Shown one piece after another: positions 19,811 to 27,407 of a DNA stretch of 64,000 bases. Made by a program: the position numbers and the translations under genes. Positions within the stretch are counted from its first letter, which is position 1, and every line of letters starts with the position of its first letter. This stretch comes from Mesoterricola silvestris (GTDB lineage Bacteria; Acidobacteriota; Holophagae; Holophagales; Holophagaceae), in the NCBI RefSeq assembly GCF_030295405.1, contig NZ_AP027080.1, forward strand, positions 4,795,001 through 4,859,000, in the 5' to 3' direction. A model generated the notes under the pieces. The model was not told the origin of the DNA and ran no database searches. It worked only from the letters and a program-made list of their open reading frames with translations.

Positions 19811-20023
19811 CTATTTCTTTACTTCCACATCCGAAAATACAACACCATACTTATTTGCTTCTTGAAGAGTAATTGCTCTTACAAAAATGTCTATTCGACG
19901 ACCAACGATATTTCCACCAGAGTCGCCTGCAACAAAATCAATATTTGGATAGGCGCCAATCTTTAAGTGGCTACCCGGAGAAGATGCGTCAGTCTGCTCA
20001 TGCCCCGTGAAACCCTTCGCTGT
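19811..20023 (-). pseudogene. Rhs tip remnant with a 3D (MltA/RlpA-type) domain end
   Basis: The reading frame starts with TAKGFTGHEQTDAS, identical to the Rhs core near its C-terminus, then switches to new sequence (SPGSHLKIGAYP) and ends 40 residues later. The new part contains FVAGDSGGNIVGRRIDIFV, which matches the C-terminal half of 3D domains from lytic transglycosylases (pattern A-x-D-T-G-G-x-I-x-G-x-R-I-D). It thus looks like the end of a peptidoglycan-cleaving tip joined to a fragment of core by deletion. There is no convincing start codon. The enzyme class is my inference from the motif. Confidence 0.6.
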
Positions 20024-20252
20024 TTTCCCCCTGCACGACGGAATGGGACGCACTGCATCACGGGCGCCCTGAGCCGAAAGGACGTGCTGCAGCGCAGCGG
20101 AGGCGCGGTCTTTGCACCAGGGCTGAGCCGGCCGGCGCCTTCGACGGCGTGGGTCGGCGCGATTCAATTCGCTCGCTCCAGCTATTTGTCGATCACCAGT
20201 TTTTCAGCAGCAGGATGAGCCGTTTTAAACCCCAATTCAGACATCAGCTCAG

Positions 20253-20260
20253 GAGAGGGC
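20253..20260. repeat. Target-site duplication, left
   Basis: GAGAGGGC occurs directly before the element and again at 21851-21858 directly after it, an 8-bp direct repeat as expected for IS256-family insertion. The identical copies suggest the insertion is recent. Confidence 0.85.
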
Positions 20261-21850
20261 GGTTGTGTATAAAAGCTTCTGTAAGTTAGCCCCCGCGCCA
20301 TTCCAGGTGTCCGGGTAGCAAAGGGGCCACTGGCTCCAGTAGGTTTGAAGTTGCGAGCAAGCAAGCCTACGAAAGGAAGCCAATGGCCGAGTTGAAGTTT
20401 GAGGTCCCCGAGGGGACTGTGGAAGGACTGTTTTCGCAGCCAGGAGGCGAGGGCTTCCGAGTGCTGGTGGAAGCCGTGGCCCAGGCCCTGATCAACAGCC
20501 AGGCCGACGCCCATTTCGAGGCGCCCTGGAACGCCCGGGGCATGGAACGGCCTAACGGCTATCGCAATGGCTACAAGGATCGTGGCTTCCAGACCGTGGC
20601 CGGCGCCCTGGAGCTATCTGTACCGCAGGCCCGGAACGGCTCCTTCCGGCCGGCCCTATTCGAGCGCTGGCAGAGATCCGAGCGCGCCCTGCTGGCCGCT
20701 TGCGGCCAGATGGTGCTGGCCGGGGTGTCCAACCGGAACGTGAGCAGGCTGGCGGAGGAGGCCTTCGGGGCAGAGGTCAGTCCCAGCCTGGTATCCCAGA
20801 TCCTAAAGGACATCGAGCCGGCCGTGGAAGCGTTTCGGACCCGGCCCTTGGGTGCCTTTCCGTATCTCCTCGTTGACGCCCGGTTCGACAAAGTCCGGGA
20901 AGGCCACCGCGTCCGCAGCCGGGCCTTCCTATGGGCTGCTGGGGTCAACGAGAAGGGGGAGCGAGAGGTCCTGGGCTGGCTGGATTGGGGCGGAGAGACC
21001 GAGGTGGCCTGGGAGGGCCTGTTCAAGGACCTGAAGGGTCGTGGCCTGCATGGGGTCGACCTGCTGGTCTCGGACGCCCACGAGGGCCTCTGCCAGGCCG
21101 CGACGAAGGCGTTTCCCGGATCGAGCTGGCAGGAGTGCCAGGCGCACTTCCTCCGCAGGTCGATCGAGCAGGTCAAGGCGGCGGACCAGAAGGCCTTCCG
21201 GGAAGACGTGAGGGCCGTGCTCCACGCCGTGGACTACGTCCGGTCGCAGGAGTTGCTCGGTCTGCTGAGGGCGCGCTGGGAGGAGAAATCGCCCAAGGCA
21301 GTGGACTACGTGGAGGAGCACCTGGACAGCCTCCAGGCCGTCCTGGCGCTACCCGAGGGCCATCATAAGCGGCTGCGGACGACCAATATGGTCGAGCGAT
21401 TCAACCAGGAGCTGAAGCGAAAGAGCCGACTGGTGCGGGTTTGGCCCAATGCGGAAAGCCGGGAACGCGTCTACGGGGCGCTTCTCATGGAACAGAACGA
21501 GGCCTGGACCGGCCAGGCATGGGTGCACATGGGGGGACCGGCGTGATCTTGTTCCTATGGTCGCTCCATGCCCTGATGGCGCCGACCCATGCTCTGTGGA
21601 GCGTGCTCAGGCATGGAAAGCCTGTGGACTGCGCTTCGCGCACCGGCCCTGCGGGCCTGCCCGCACCCTTTCCACACCCTCGGGCTGCGCCTGGAGACCG
21701 CTGCGCGTTCTCCACATGCCCCACAGCGGATGGTCATCAGCAGGAATCTGATCGGTTTCGCCGGTCCGGGCGGGGTCCGCCTGCGGCTGCCCGCCCTAGA
21801 CTGAGGAAATCCCTACTGGAGCGGACTTACAGAAAATTCTGGACACAACT
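20261..21850 (+). mobile_element. IS256-family insertion sequence, 1590 bp
   Basis: Ends are imperfect inverted repeats: the left begins GGTTGTGTATAAAAGCTTCT and the right, read inward, begins AGTTGTGTCCAGAATTTTCT, and both continue GTAAGT. An 8-bp target duplication flanks it. It encodes one mutator-type transposase (20383-21546). About 275 bp after the transposase contain no supported gene. The element sits inside the immunity gene of the frameshifted Rhs tip. Confidence 0.9.
20383..21546 (+). CDS. IS256-family (mutator) transposase
   Basis: A 387-residue DDE transposase. Catalytic residues are visible as the Asp in LLVDARFDKV, the Asp in LLVSDAHEGL and the Glu in NMVERFNQELKRKSR, with the family signature CQAHFLRRSIEQV between the second Asp and the Glu. 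Length is normal and the frame is complete, so it may be active. It is the only gene of the element. The ATG at 20383 follows AAGGAAG. Confidence 0.95.
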   Translation: MAELKFEVPEGTVEGLFSQPGGEGFRVLVEAVAQALINSQADAHFEAPWNARGMERPNGYRNGYKDRGFQTVAGALELSVPQARNGSFRPALFERWQRSERALLAACGQMVLAGVSNRNVSRLAEEAFGAEVSPSLVSQILKDIEPAVEAFRTRPLGAFPYLLVDARFDKVREGHRVRSRAFLWAAGVNEKGEREVLGWLDWGGETEVAWEGLFKDLKGRGLHGVDLLVSDAHEGLCQAATKAFPGSSWQECQAHFLRRSIEQVKAADQKAFREDVRAVLHAVDYVRSQELLGLLRARWEEKSPKAVDYVEEHLDSLQAVLALPEGHHKRLRTTNMVERFNQELKRKSRLVRVWPNAESRERVYGALLMEQNEAWTGQAWVHMGGPA

Positions 21851-22173
21851 GAGAGGGCATACTCACTGGTCCATGTATTTCAACCGAATCATAAGGGTGC
21901 GATTGACTCACTTCACCATGATGTTCTTCGATTGCATAAAGAGCGCGAGCCAACAAGTCTTCCTGGCTTTCTCCATCTCTTCTCATCAGGGTAGTAATTC
22001 TCCCCTCGCCATGGCTATGCCTAGCCGCTCTCACCGCCATGTCATTTATCTCACTAGACAAAATCCATACGGGCATCTCTTCCGCCAGATTGGAAAGCCG
22101 ATTGCCGAAACTTTCATCTAGAACAAGTGCCACTGAATTTTTCATCTGCCTTCGCCCTTTCAAGCGACCGAAA

Positions 22174-22625
22174 TTAGTAACATCGTTCAAGTGGAACCCC
22201 TGGCAAACGCTTGCCATTGACCCAGTAATGCTGATGCGGGACACCTTGGCCATGATCGTGGTCAAAATCAATATCCTTCACTGGTTTCCCATCGGGTCCA
22301 TACGTCCGCTCCTGTCCGCTCCCTGGGTTCTTATGGGTAGAGCCAGGTTCACCTGTATTTGGTGTTTTGGTTGGGCGTTCCCTGGCTTGGCTTCAGGCTT
22401 TTTATCCCCATCCTCCTTCTCGGCTTCAGCGCGGTGCGGCGAAGCATCTGTCATTTGAAGAGCCAGTAATGCAACCGGAGACGTCTTAAGTACAAATTCA
22501 AGGACGGAAGTCAAAGCGGGACCAAGAACAGCCCCTAGATCAGGAGCGCCCGCCCCAATTGCAAGTTCGCCGGCGCTACCAGCAACTAACGGTCCTTTTG
22601 CTGTTGGCGACAATTGCGATGACAA
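22174..22625 (-). pseudogene. Frameshifted Rhs tip with a DxDHDHG / PHQHYW toxin end
   Basis: Begins at a junction with one extra codon (Leu-Ser-Ser-Gln) and runs through a Gly/Ala/Leu-rich stretch and a charged linker ending EAKPG. Near 22380 one base is missing; shifting frame restores ERPTKTPNTGEPGSTHKNPG and the end DIDFDHDHGQGVPHQHYW...LERCY, then TAA. This His/Asp-rich end resembles C-terminal toxin domains of other polymorphic toxins, possibly a nuclease-like type; I cannot name the family with certainty. Its immunity partner is cytoplasmic in type and IS-interrupted, so the whole module is dead. Confidence 0.65.
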
Positions 22626-23123
22626 TTACTTGTCTAATACATCGTCCGACTTTGACTTCGGGAAAGTCAAAATCCATAAAGGAGAATCGGGCGACTCGCC
22701 ATATCTTGCAACCACTTTTGTAATTCGATTATACGCCAATTCGATGCTTATCAAGTAACTCTCTCCGCCGTCACCACCAGTAATGGTTGCGATTTCGATT
22801 CCTTTTTTCTTTTCAAATCGGATTGTCCTTGGATTGCACATCACATTCAAAAGTACAGATGGAACATCAATCTCAGATTCGGAATTCAGTATTTTAAAGC
22901 TATTAAGGCAGAGATTATCCCGAGACCTAAAGTGACCCAGCGCCCCAACCAGGAATGTGGGCGGCTTTTTTTCAAGTCGAAATTGAAAAGAGTAATTATC
23001 ATGATTCAATTTGTTTACACCATCCACAAGGTTTGCAGCAGGAGGCAAGGACCCTGTAGGCAGAGCAAACCCAGGATTACAAAACACCAGAAAGCCAATT
23101 AAAAGAAGAGCGTATCTATTCAT
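22626..23123 (-). CDS. Predicted periplasmic immunity protein for the DUF2778-like tip
   Basis: A 165-residue AT-rich gene with a clear signal peptide (MNRYALLLIGFLVFCNPGFA). The mature part has two or more cysteines and alternates beta-strand-like segments; no known family is recognised. I chose the ATG at 23123; 31 more residues upstream would run into the toxin gene. It starts 8 bp after the stop of an L,D-transpeptidase-like tip, and a periplasmic immunity protein is what such a toxin needs. Confidence 0.65.
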   Translation of the reverse strand: MNRYALLLIGFLVFCNPGFALPTGSLPPAANLVDGVNKLNHDNYSFQFRLEKKPPTFLVGALGHFRSRDNLCLNSFKILNSESEIDVPSVLLNVMCNPRTIRFEKKKGIEIATITGGDGGESYLISIELAYNRITKVVARYGESPDSPLWILTFPKSKSDDVLDK

Positions 23124-23131
23124 GAGCACAC

Positions 23132-23641
23132 CTATTGGGTTACAACAAGACATGTGACACCATCGTTTATCGCATTGACGAGCATATCTCTCGCTTTTGG
23201 ACCAAGAATAATGCAACCCATCGAGGCAGCCTGTTGCCCAGCCTTCTTAACACTATCGCCATGAATATAGAATCCATTTCTTCCGAACATTTCATTAGAA
23301 GATACTGGGTCAAGAGCTATGTGCTCTTTCCCCATTTTTTTATGTGCTGAATGGTTGTTTTCTGTGCATTCACTCATTGTATATGCCCCGCGAGGCAGGG
23401 GTCCCCGGTTGGCAAGATTCTGGGATTCAGGGTTATTTACATCCTGGGGATTGGCTCCCTCATTCCCCCCTGCATAGCCCCTGCCAACCTCGGTTGTTAC
23501 AGGATGCGGTTCTCCAATATCACCCAGAACCCAATCAACACGAGTCATATTTCCAGTTGATTGGGAGTAATCAAAATTACTACTAAGAGTTATGGGCGTT
23601 TCGATCCCATTGTTGATATTTTTTGAGTCTGCTTGCGACAA
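23132..23641 (-). pseudogene. Orphan Rhs tip, DUF2778/Tlde1-like L,D-transpeptidase domain
   Basis: Starts at the LSQ junction and is open for 169 codons. Features of DUF2778/Tlde1 effectors are visible: NRGPLPRGAYTM, then FGRNGFYIHGDS and ASMGCIILGPKA, giving the histidine and the Ser-x-Gly-Cys active site used by L,D-transpeptidase-like enzymes on peptidoglycan. It has no start codon of its own apart from a weak TTG and no signal, so it is scored as a silent cassette rather than an independent gene. The active-site residues look intact. Family assignment is by motif. Confidence 0.7.
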
Positions 23642-23656
23642 CTCATCTTTCAAAGA

Positions 23657-24121
23657 TCAATCAACTGGCAATTCCATCAGAGCTAATTCAAGGGAGGAGT
23701 CTACTCCAGCAAAACGGAGCTGTCGGAGCTTAACCTTAAGGATACTCTTCTCGACCTTGCACGTACCCCACCCACCAATGCCTCCAAGCCCTTCCCACTC
23801 AACTTTTCCCTTAAATCCTCCATCCACTTCAGAACGCCAGGATTGAACTGAGAAGTATTCCCCTGCTTTGTCCTTTAAATCTGAATACCTAAGGACACTC
23901 CAAACACCCACTGAATATGCGCTCTCCGAGCCGGGCAGCTTGGAAACCGAGATACCCCAAAAGTCTTTTTCGCCCTTATCAGGAAGCTCAAGATCGAAGG
24001 AGTGGCGATCCACTGAAACATGGTAGATGATTTTCTCACGAACAATCTTCACATTTCGACAAGGAATATCTTGCGAGAAGGCGAAGAAGGCAACGAAGAG
24101 CAATAACGCAATTATTCTCAT
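23657..24121 (-). CDS. Periplasmic immunity protein, copy 1
   Basis: A 154-residue protein with the signal peptide MRIIALLLFVAFFAFSQD and a mature beta-rich domain ending LMELPVD. It starts 9 bp after the SleB-like toxin tip, with GAGGTC before the ATG. No family recognised. It is one of two tandem copies; this one has Leu where the other has Pro, three residues before the ELPVD end. The role is inferred from position and periplasmic address. Confidence 0.65.
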   Translation of the reverse strand: MRIIALLLFVAFFAFSQDIPCRNVKIVREKIIYHVSVDRHSFDLELPDKGEKDFWGISVSKLPGSESAYSVGVWSVLRYSDLKDKAGEYFSVQSWRSEVDGGFKGKVEWEGLGGIGGWGTCKVEKSILKVKLRQLRFAGVDSSLELALMELPVD

Positions 24122-24130
24122 GGTTTGACC

Positions 24131-24721
24131 TCAGTAAAATACATTTGGACCAATGACAATGCCCCCAGGCTCCGAGGATGTTGAGCTTCTATTTCGATGG
24201 AAGCTCATTCGGCTACCAATATTGTGAACCATTGATCCGCCTGACCAAATTTGCCGGAATCCTGACATGCTAACGGATGGATTGGCATAGCTAGCCATTT
24301 TGGCTTGAGCAGCGGAAAAACCAGCGTCCGAAATATTTCCCAAAAGCATTCCCGCTATCTTTCCGCGATTGTGATCCGTTGACCCAGTCAATGAGTGATA
24401 TTGTCCAGGCGCCGTAATCACTTTGAGCATCGTCTGGCTTGCCGCAGACAAGCCATCCTGAGTAACCCCCTTGTTAGCACGAAATTCACCTTCACGCACC
24501 GATCCGTCCAAAATTCCATTCACACGGTTCATCACGGTGACCACCCCGGCTTGGACGGCAGAGGAATCGCCTCCATTGGCTTGTTGATAGAATTCGTGCC
24601 CCATTGTTGCTGCAACCAAATCGCTGGCTGTTATATGGGCTGCCCCCAAGTCAGTTGCTTGTTGCCCAGTAAATCCGATCTTCAGGAGGGTTTCCTTCGT
24701 CAGAAACTCTGATTGCGACAA
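24131..24721 (-). pseudogene. Orphan Rhs tip, cell-wall-hydrolase (SleB-like) domain, copy 1
   Basis: From the LSQ junction the frame runs 196 codons. Residues MGHEFYQQANGG...VQAGVVTVMNRVNG and the later ITAPGQYHSL resemble the E-x-x-G-x...V-x-x-V-x-x-N-R-V and pGQF pattern of SleB/CwlJ-type hydrolases, with the likely catalytic Glu in GHEFYQ. A peptidoglycan target fits the periplasmic immunity partner. No own start codon is convincing, so it is treated as a silent cassette. The hydrolase call is from motif similarity only. Confidence 0.6.
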
Positions 24722-24736
24722 CTCATCTTTCAAAGA

Positions 24737-25201
24737 TCAATCAACTGGCAATTCCATCGGAGCTAATTCAAGGGAGGAGTCTACTCCAGCAAAACGGAGC
24801 TGTCGGAGCTTAACCTTAAGGATACTCTTCTCGACCTTGCACGTACCCCACCCACCAATGCCTCCAAGCCCTTCCCACTCAACTTTTCCCTTAAATCCTC
24901 CATCCACTTCAGAACGCCAGGATTGAACTGAGAAGTATTCCCCTGCTTTGTCCTTTAAATCTGAATACCTAAGGACACTCCAAACACCCACTGAATATGC
25001 GCTCTCCGAGCCGGGCAGCTTGGAAACCGAGATACCCCAAAAGTCTTTTTCGCCCTTATCAGGAAGCTCAAGATCGAAGGAGTGGCGATCCACTGAAACA
25101 TGGTAGATGATTTTCTCACGAACAATCTTCACATTTCGACAAGGAATATCTTGCGAGAAGGCGAAGAAGGCAACGAAGAGCAATAACGCAATTATTCTCA
25201 T
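24737..25201 (-). CDS. Periplasmic immunity protein, copy 2
   Basis: Same as the copy at 23657-24121 except for one Leu to Pro change near the C-terminus (PMELPVD). Signal peptide, ribosome site and spacing to the tip are unchanged. Since the copy nearest element A also has an in-frame leader on its tip, this pair is the one more likely to be expressed. Function inferred from position. Confidence 0.65.
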   Translation of the reverse strand: MRIIALLLFVAFFAFSQDIPCRNVKIVREKIIYHVSVDRHSFDLELPDKGEKDFWGISVSKLPGSESAYSVGVWSVLRYSDLKDKAGEYFSVQSWRSEVDGGFKGKVEWEGLGGIGGWGTCKVEKSILKVKLRQLRFAGVDSSLELAPMELPVD

Positions 25202-25210
25202 GGTTTGACC

Positions 25211-25801
25211 TCAGTAAAATACATTTGGACCAATGACAATGCCCCCAGGCTCCGAGGATGTTGAGCTTCTATTTCGATGGAAGCTCATTCGGCTACCAAT
25301 ATTGTGAACCATTGATCCGCCTGACCAAATTTGCCGGAATCCTGACATGCTAACGGATGGATTGGCATAGCTAGCCATTTTGGCTTGAGCAGCGGAAAAA
25401 CCAGCGTCCGAAATATTTCCCAAAAGCATTCCCGCTATCTTTCCGCGATTGTGATCCGTTGACCCAGTCAATGAGTGATATTGTCCAGGCGCCGTAATCA
25501 CTTTGAGCATCGTCTGGCTTGCCGCAGACAAGCCATCCTGAGTAACCCCCTTGTTAGCACGAAATTCACCTTCACGCACCGATCCGTCCAAAATTCCATT
25601 CACACGGTTCATCACGGTGACCACCCCGGCTTGGACGGCAGAGGAATCGCCTCCATTGGCTTGTTGATAGAATTCGTGCCCCATTGTTGCTGCAACCAAA
25701 TCGCTGGCTGTTATATGGGCTGCCCCCAAGTCAGTTGCTTGTTGCCCAGTAAATCCGATCTTCAGGAGGGTTTCCTTCGTCAGAAACTCTGATTGCGACA
25801 A
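25211..25801 (-). pseudogene. Orphan Rhs tip, SleB-like domain, copy 2
   Basis: Identical to the tip at 24131-24721. Upstream of its LSQ junction lies the end of mobile element A, and the frame stays open across the boundary for about 59 more codons to an ATG at 25978 (MPPCSVVPSL). This leader is Arg/Gly-rich and contains no signal peptide, so whether the tip is translated from it is unclear. I annotate only the tip part as supported. Confidence 0.6.
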
Positions 25802-26043
25802 CGCAGCACCCCACCGCACTTCCCAGCCAGGCAGGGCGATTTCCCTTGTACCGCAACGCTTTTCAAAGACCGATCCGCCATTGTAGCCCCGGAGACCCCC
25901 CGATGCACTTTTCCCGCCGCGCCGAGGGCGGCAGCCAGGGAAGGCAGCTAAAGAAGGAACAACGGAACAGGGAGGCACCCCTCAGGGTAACCTCCCATTC
26001 CTTATTCCCCGCGCCTATTTGCCTTCAGCGCCGCCCTTCGGCG

Positions 26044-26343
26044 TCAGGGGCATCCTTCCCGCCGCCGCCACGCTGGACCCTCCTGGGCGCACTGGACGGC
26101 TTCCTCCAGGGTCCCGAACTTGCCCCAGCACGTGGGGCGGTCCCAGGCTCCCCCGTCCAGGCACCAGGTGTCGAACCGGACGCCGCCCGCCCATGCCTCG
26201 TTCGGTCCCGTGATCACGAACGGAAGGAACCACCAGGGATGATGGCTGGCGGGTCTGCGTTGGTTGTCCGTGTCCCAGAACCGCTTGGGCAGCACGGGAT
26301 TGATGGGGATGCCGTCAATGATCTTCTCAGCCCTGAGCTTCAA
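26044..26343 (-). CDS. Unknown 99-residue element protein, copy A
   Basis: Starts with TTG overlapping the recombinase stop (TTGA) and preceded by a strong ribosome site GAGGAGGGCGAGGA encoded in the recombinase C-terminus, so it is translated with it. The protein is Trp-rich (PWWFLPFV, FDTWCLDGGAWDRPTCWGKFG) with a C-terminal LEEAVQCAQEG helix. The same gene occurs in copy B with about three to four changes, mostly conservative, which supports that it is real. No family recognised; it could assist the recombinase. Confidence 0.6.
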   Translation of the reverse strand: MKLRAEKIIDGIPINPVLPKRFWDTDNQRRPASHHPWWFLPFVITGPNEAWAGGVRFDTWCLDGGAWDRPTCWGKFGTLEEAVQCAQEGPAWRRREGCP

Positions 26344-27407
26344 TCCTCGCCCTCCTCATCCGCTTCCCGCTCCAGCGCCTCCAGGAGGGCTTCAGCGGTG
26401 GGCTCGGGGTCCAGGGCATGTCTACCCGCCTCCGCGAGCCTCCCGGGGTGCGTGGCGGCATGGACGCTCTTGAGGAGCCGGATGCTGACCTGGGTATAGA
26501 TTTCCGTGGTGGAAAGCTCCGCGTGACCCAGCATGGCTTGGATGAACCGAATGTCCGCGCCGCCCTCCAGCATCAGGGTCGCCATCGTGTGCCGGAACAG
26601 GTGACAGGCACCCTTCTTCCCAACCCCGGACCGCTCCACGTAGATGCGCACCAGGCGCGTCATGGCATTCGGGGCAAAGGCTTCTCCCCATTCGGACAGG
26701 AACAGCGTCCCGTCATCCCTGCCCGTGACCAGCTCCGGACGGGCACTGTCCCGGTAACGCTCGATCCACGCCAGCGCACGTTCTCCAATGGGAATGAGCC
26801 TGTCCTTCTTCCCCTTGCCCTGGCGGATCATGACCGTCCCGCGCTCCCGGTCGATGTTGTGGACCGTCAGGTTGATCAGCTCCAGCCGCCGCATCCCCGT
26901 GGAATAGAACGTCTCCAGGATGGCTCTATCCCGCAGCCCAATGGAATTGCCCACCTCCGGGACCGCCAGCACCAGCTCCGCCTCCCGTGCCGTCAGGATG
27001 GCTTTGGGCAGCCGCTTCTCCAGCCGGGGCAGTTCCAGGTCCGTGGCTGGGCTGTAGAGCAGGTGCCCCTTCTTGACCAGCCACGAGAACCAGTGCCGGA
27101 TGGGGATGATCCTGGAGTGCTGGCTGCGCGTGGACAGCGGCTCGCCATCCGCCTTGCGGTAGTAGAACAGGTAACGCTGATACCGCTCCAGGATGGGACG
27201 GTCGATCTGCGCGGGCTTGGTCAGGCTGCGCTCATCGCACCAGGCAATGAGGTAGCGCAGGTAGTTCTCCCGGGTCTCGATGGTCCGGGGGCTGTAGTTC
27301 TTCTCAGCCAGGAACGCCAGGTAGCGGAGCATGTGGTGATAGAGGCTGTCCGAGTCCCGCACGTCCCCCACGGGTGGACGCTGCCGGTGCTGACCGCGCC
27401 GAGGCAT
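26340..27407 (-). CDS. Tyrosine recombinase/integrase, copy A
   Basis: A 355-residue XerC/D-like phage-type integrase. It has an N-terminal SAM-like core-binding domain (SLYHHMLRYLAFLAEKNYSP) and the catalytic set: Arg in TGMRRLELINL, Lys in GKGKKDRLIP, His-x-x-Arg in CHLFRHTMAT, His in MLGHAELSTT and the nucleophile Tyr in TEIYTQV. Its ATG shares one base with the primase stop. All catalytic residues are intact, so the element may still move. It probably acts on sites near the element ends. Confidence 0.93.
   Translation of the reverse strand: MPRRGQHRQRPPVGDVRDSDSLYHHMLRYLAFLAEKNYSPRTIETRENYLRYLIAWCDERSLTKPAQIDRPILERYQRYLFYYRKADGEPLSTRSQHSRIIPIRHWFSWLVKKGHLLYSPATDLELPRLEKRLPKAILTAREAELVLAVPEVGNSIGLRDRAILETFYSTGMRRLELINLTVHNIDRERGTVMIRQGKGKKDRLIPIGERALAWIERYRDSARPELVTGRDDGTLFLSEWGEAFAPNAMTRLVRIYVERSGVGKKGACHLFRHTMATLMLEGGADIRFIQAMLGHAELSTTEIYTQVSIRLLKSVHAATHPGRLAEAGRHALDPEPTAEALLEALEREADEEGED

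Larger units (their letters stand above)
20182..22145 (-). pseudogene. Cytoplasmic-type immunity gene split by an IS256 element
   Basis: The gene starts at 22145 (MKNSVALVLDESFGNRL, with GAAGG before it) and breaks at 21851. After removing the IS and one copy of the 8-bp duplication, the frame continues exactly at 20252 and ends ...SELGFKTAHPAAEKLVIDK at 20182, giving 121 residues. No signal peptide or membrane segment is present, unlike the other immunity genes of the array. It follows the tip at 22174-22625 by 28 bp. Family not recognised. The insertion should inactivate it. Confidence 0.8.
23633..25792. repeat. Perfect tandem duplication of one tip/immunity module (2 x 1080 bp)
   Basis: Units 23633-24712 and 24713-25792 match base for base as far as I compared them, except A to G at 23679/24759 (Leu versus Pro near the immunity C-terminus). 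Each unit starts with the junction TTGCGACAAC, which also follows the second unit. The duplication therefore probably arose by recombination between junction copies and is very recent. Confidence 0.9.

Noticed and set aside
23132-23653. Orphan tips as independent toxin genes starting at TTG
   Set aside because: The TTG is shared linker sequence with no ribosome site and no signal peptide, so they are better read as silent cassettes.
23633-25801. CRISPR array suggested by regularly repeated sequence in the island
   Set aside because: The repeats are 1080-bp gene units and single junction 9-mers; there are no short repeats with unique spacers, and no cas genes.
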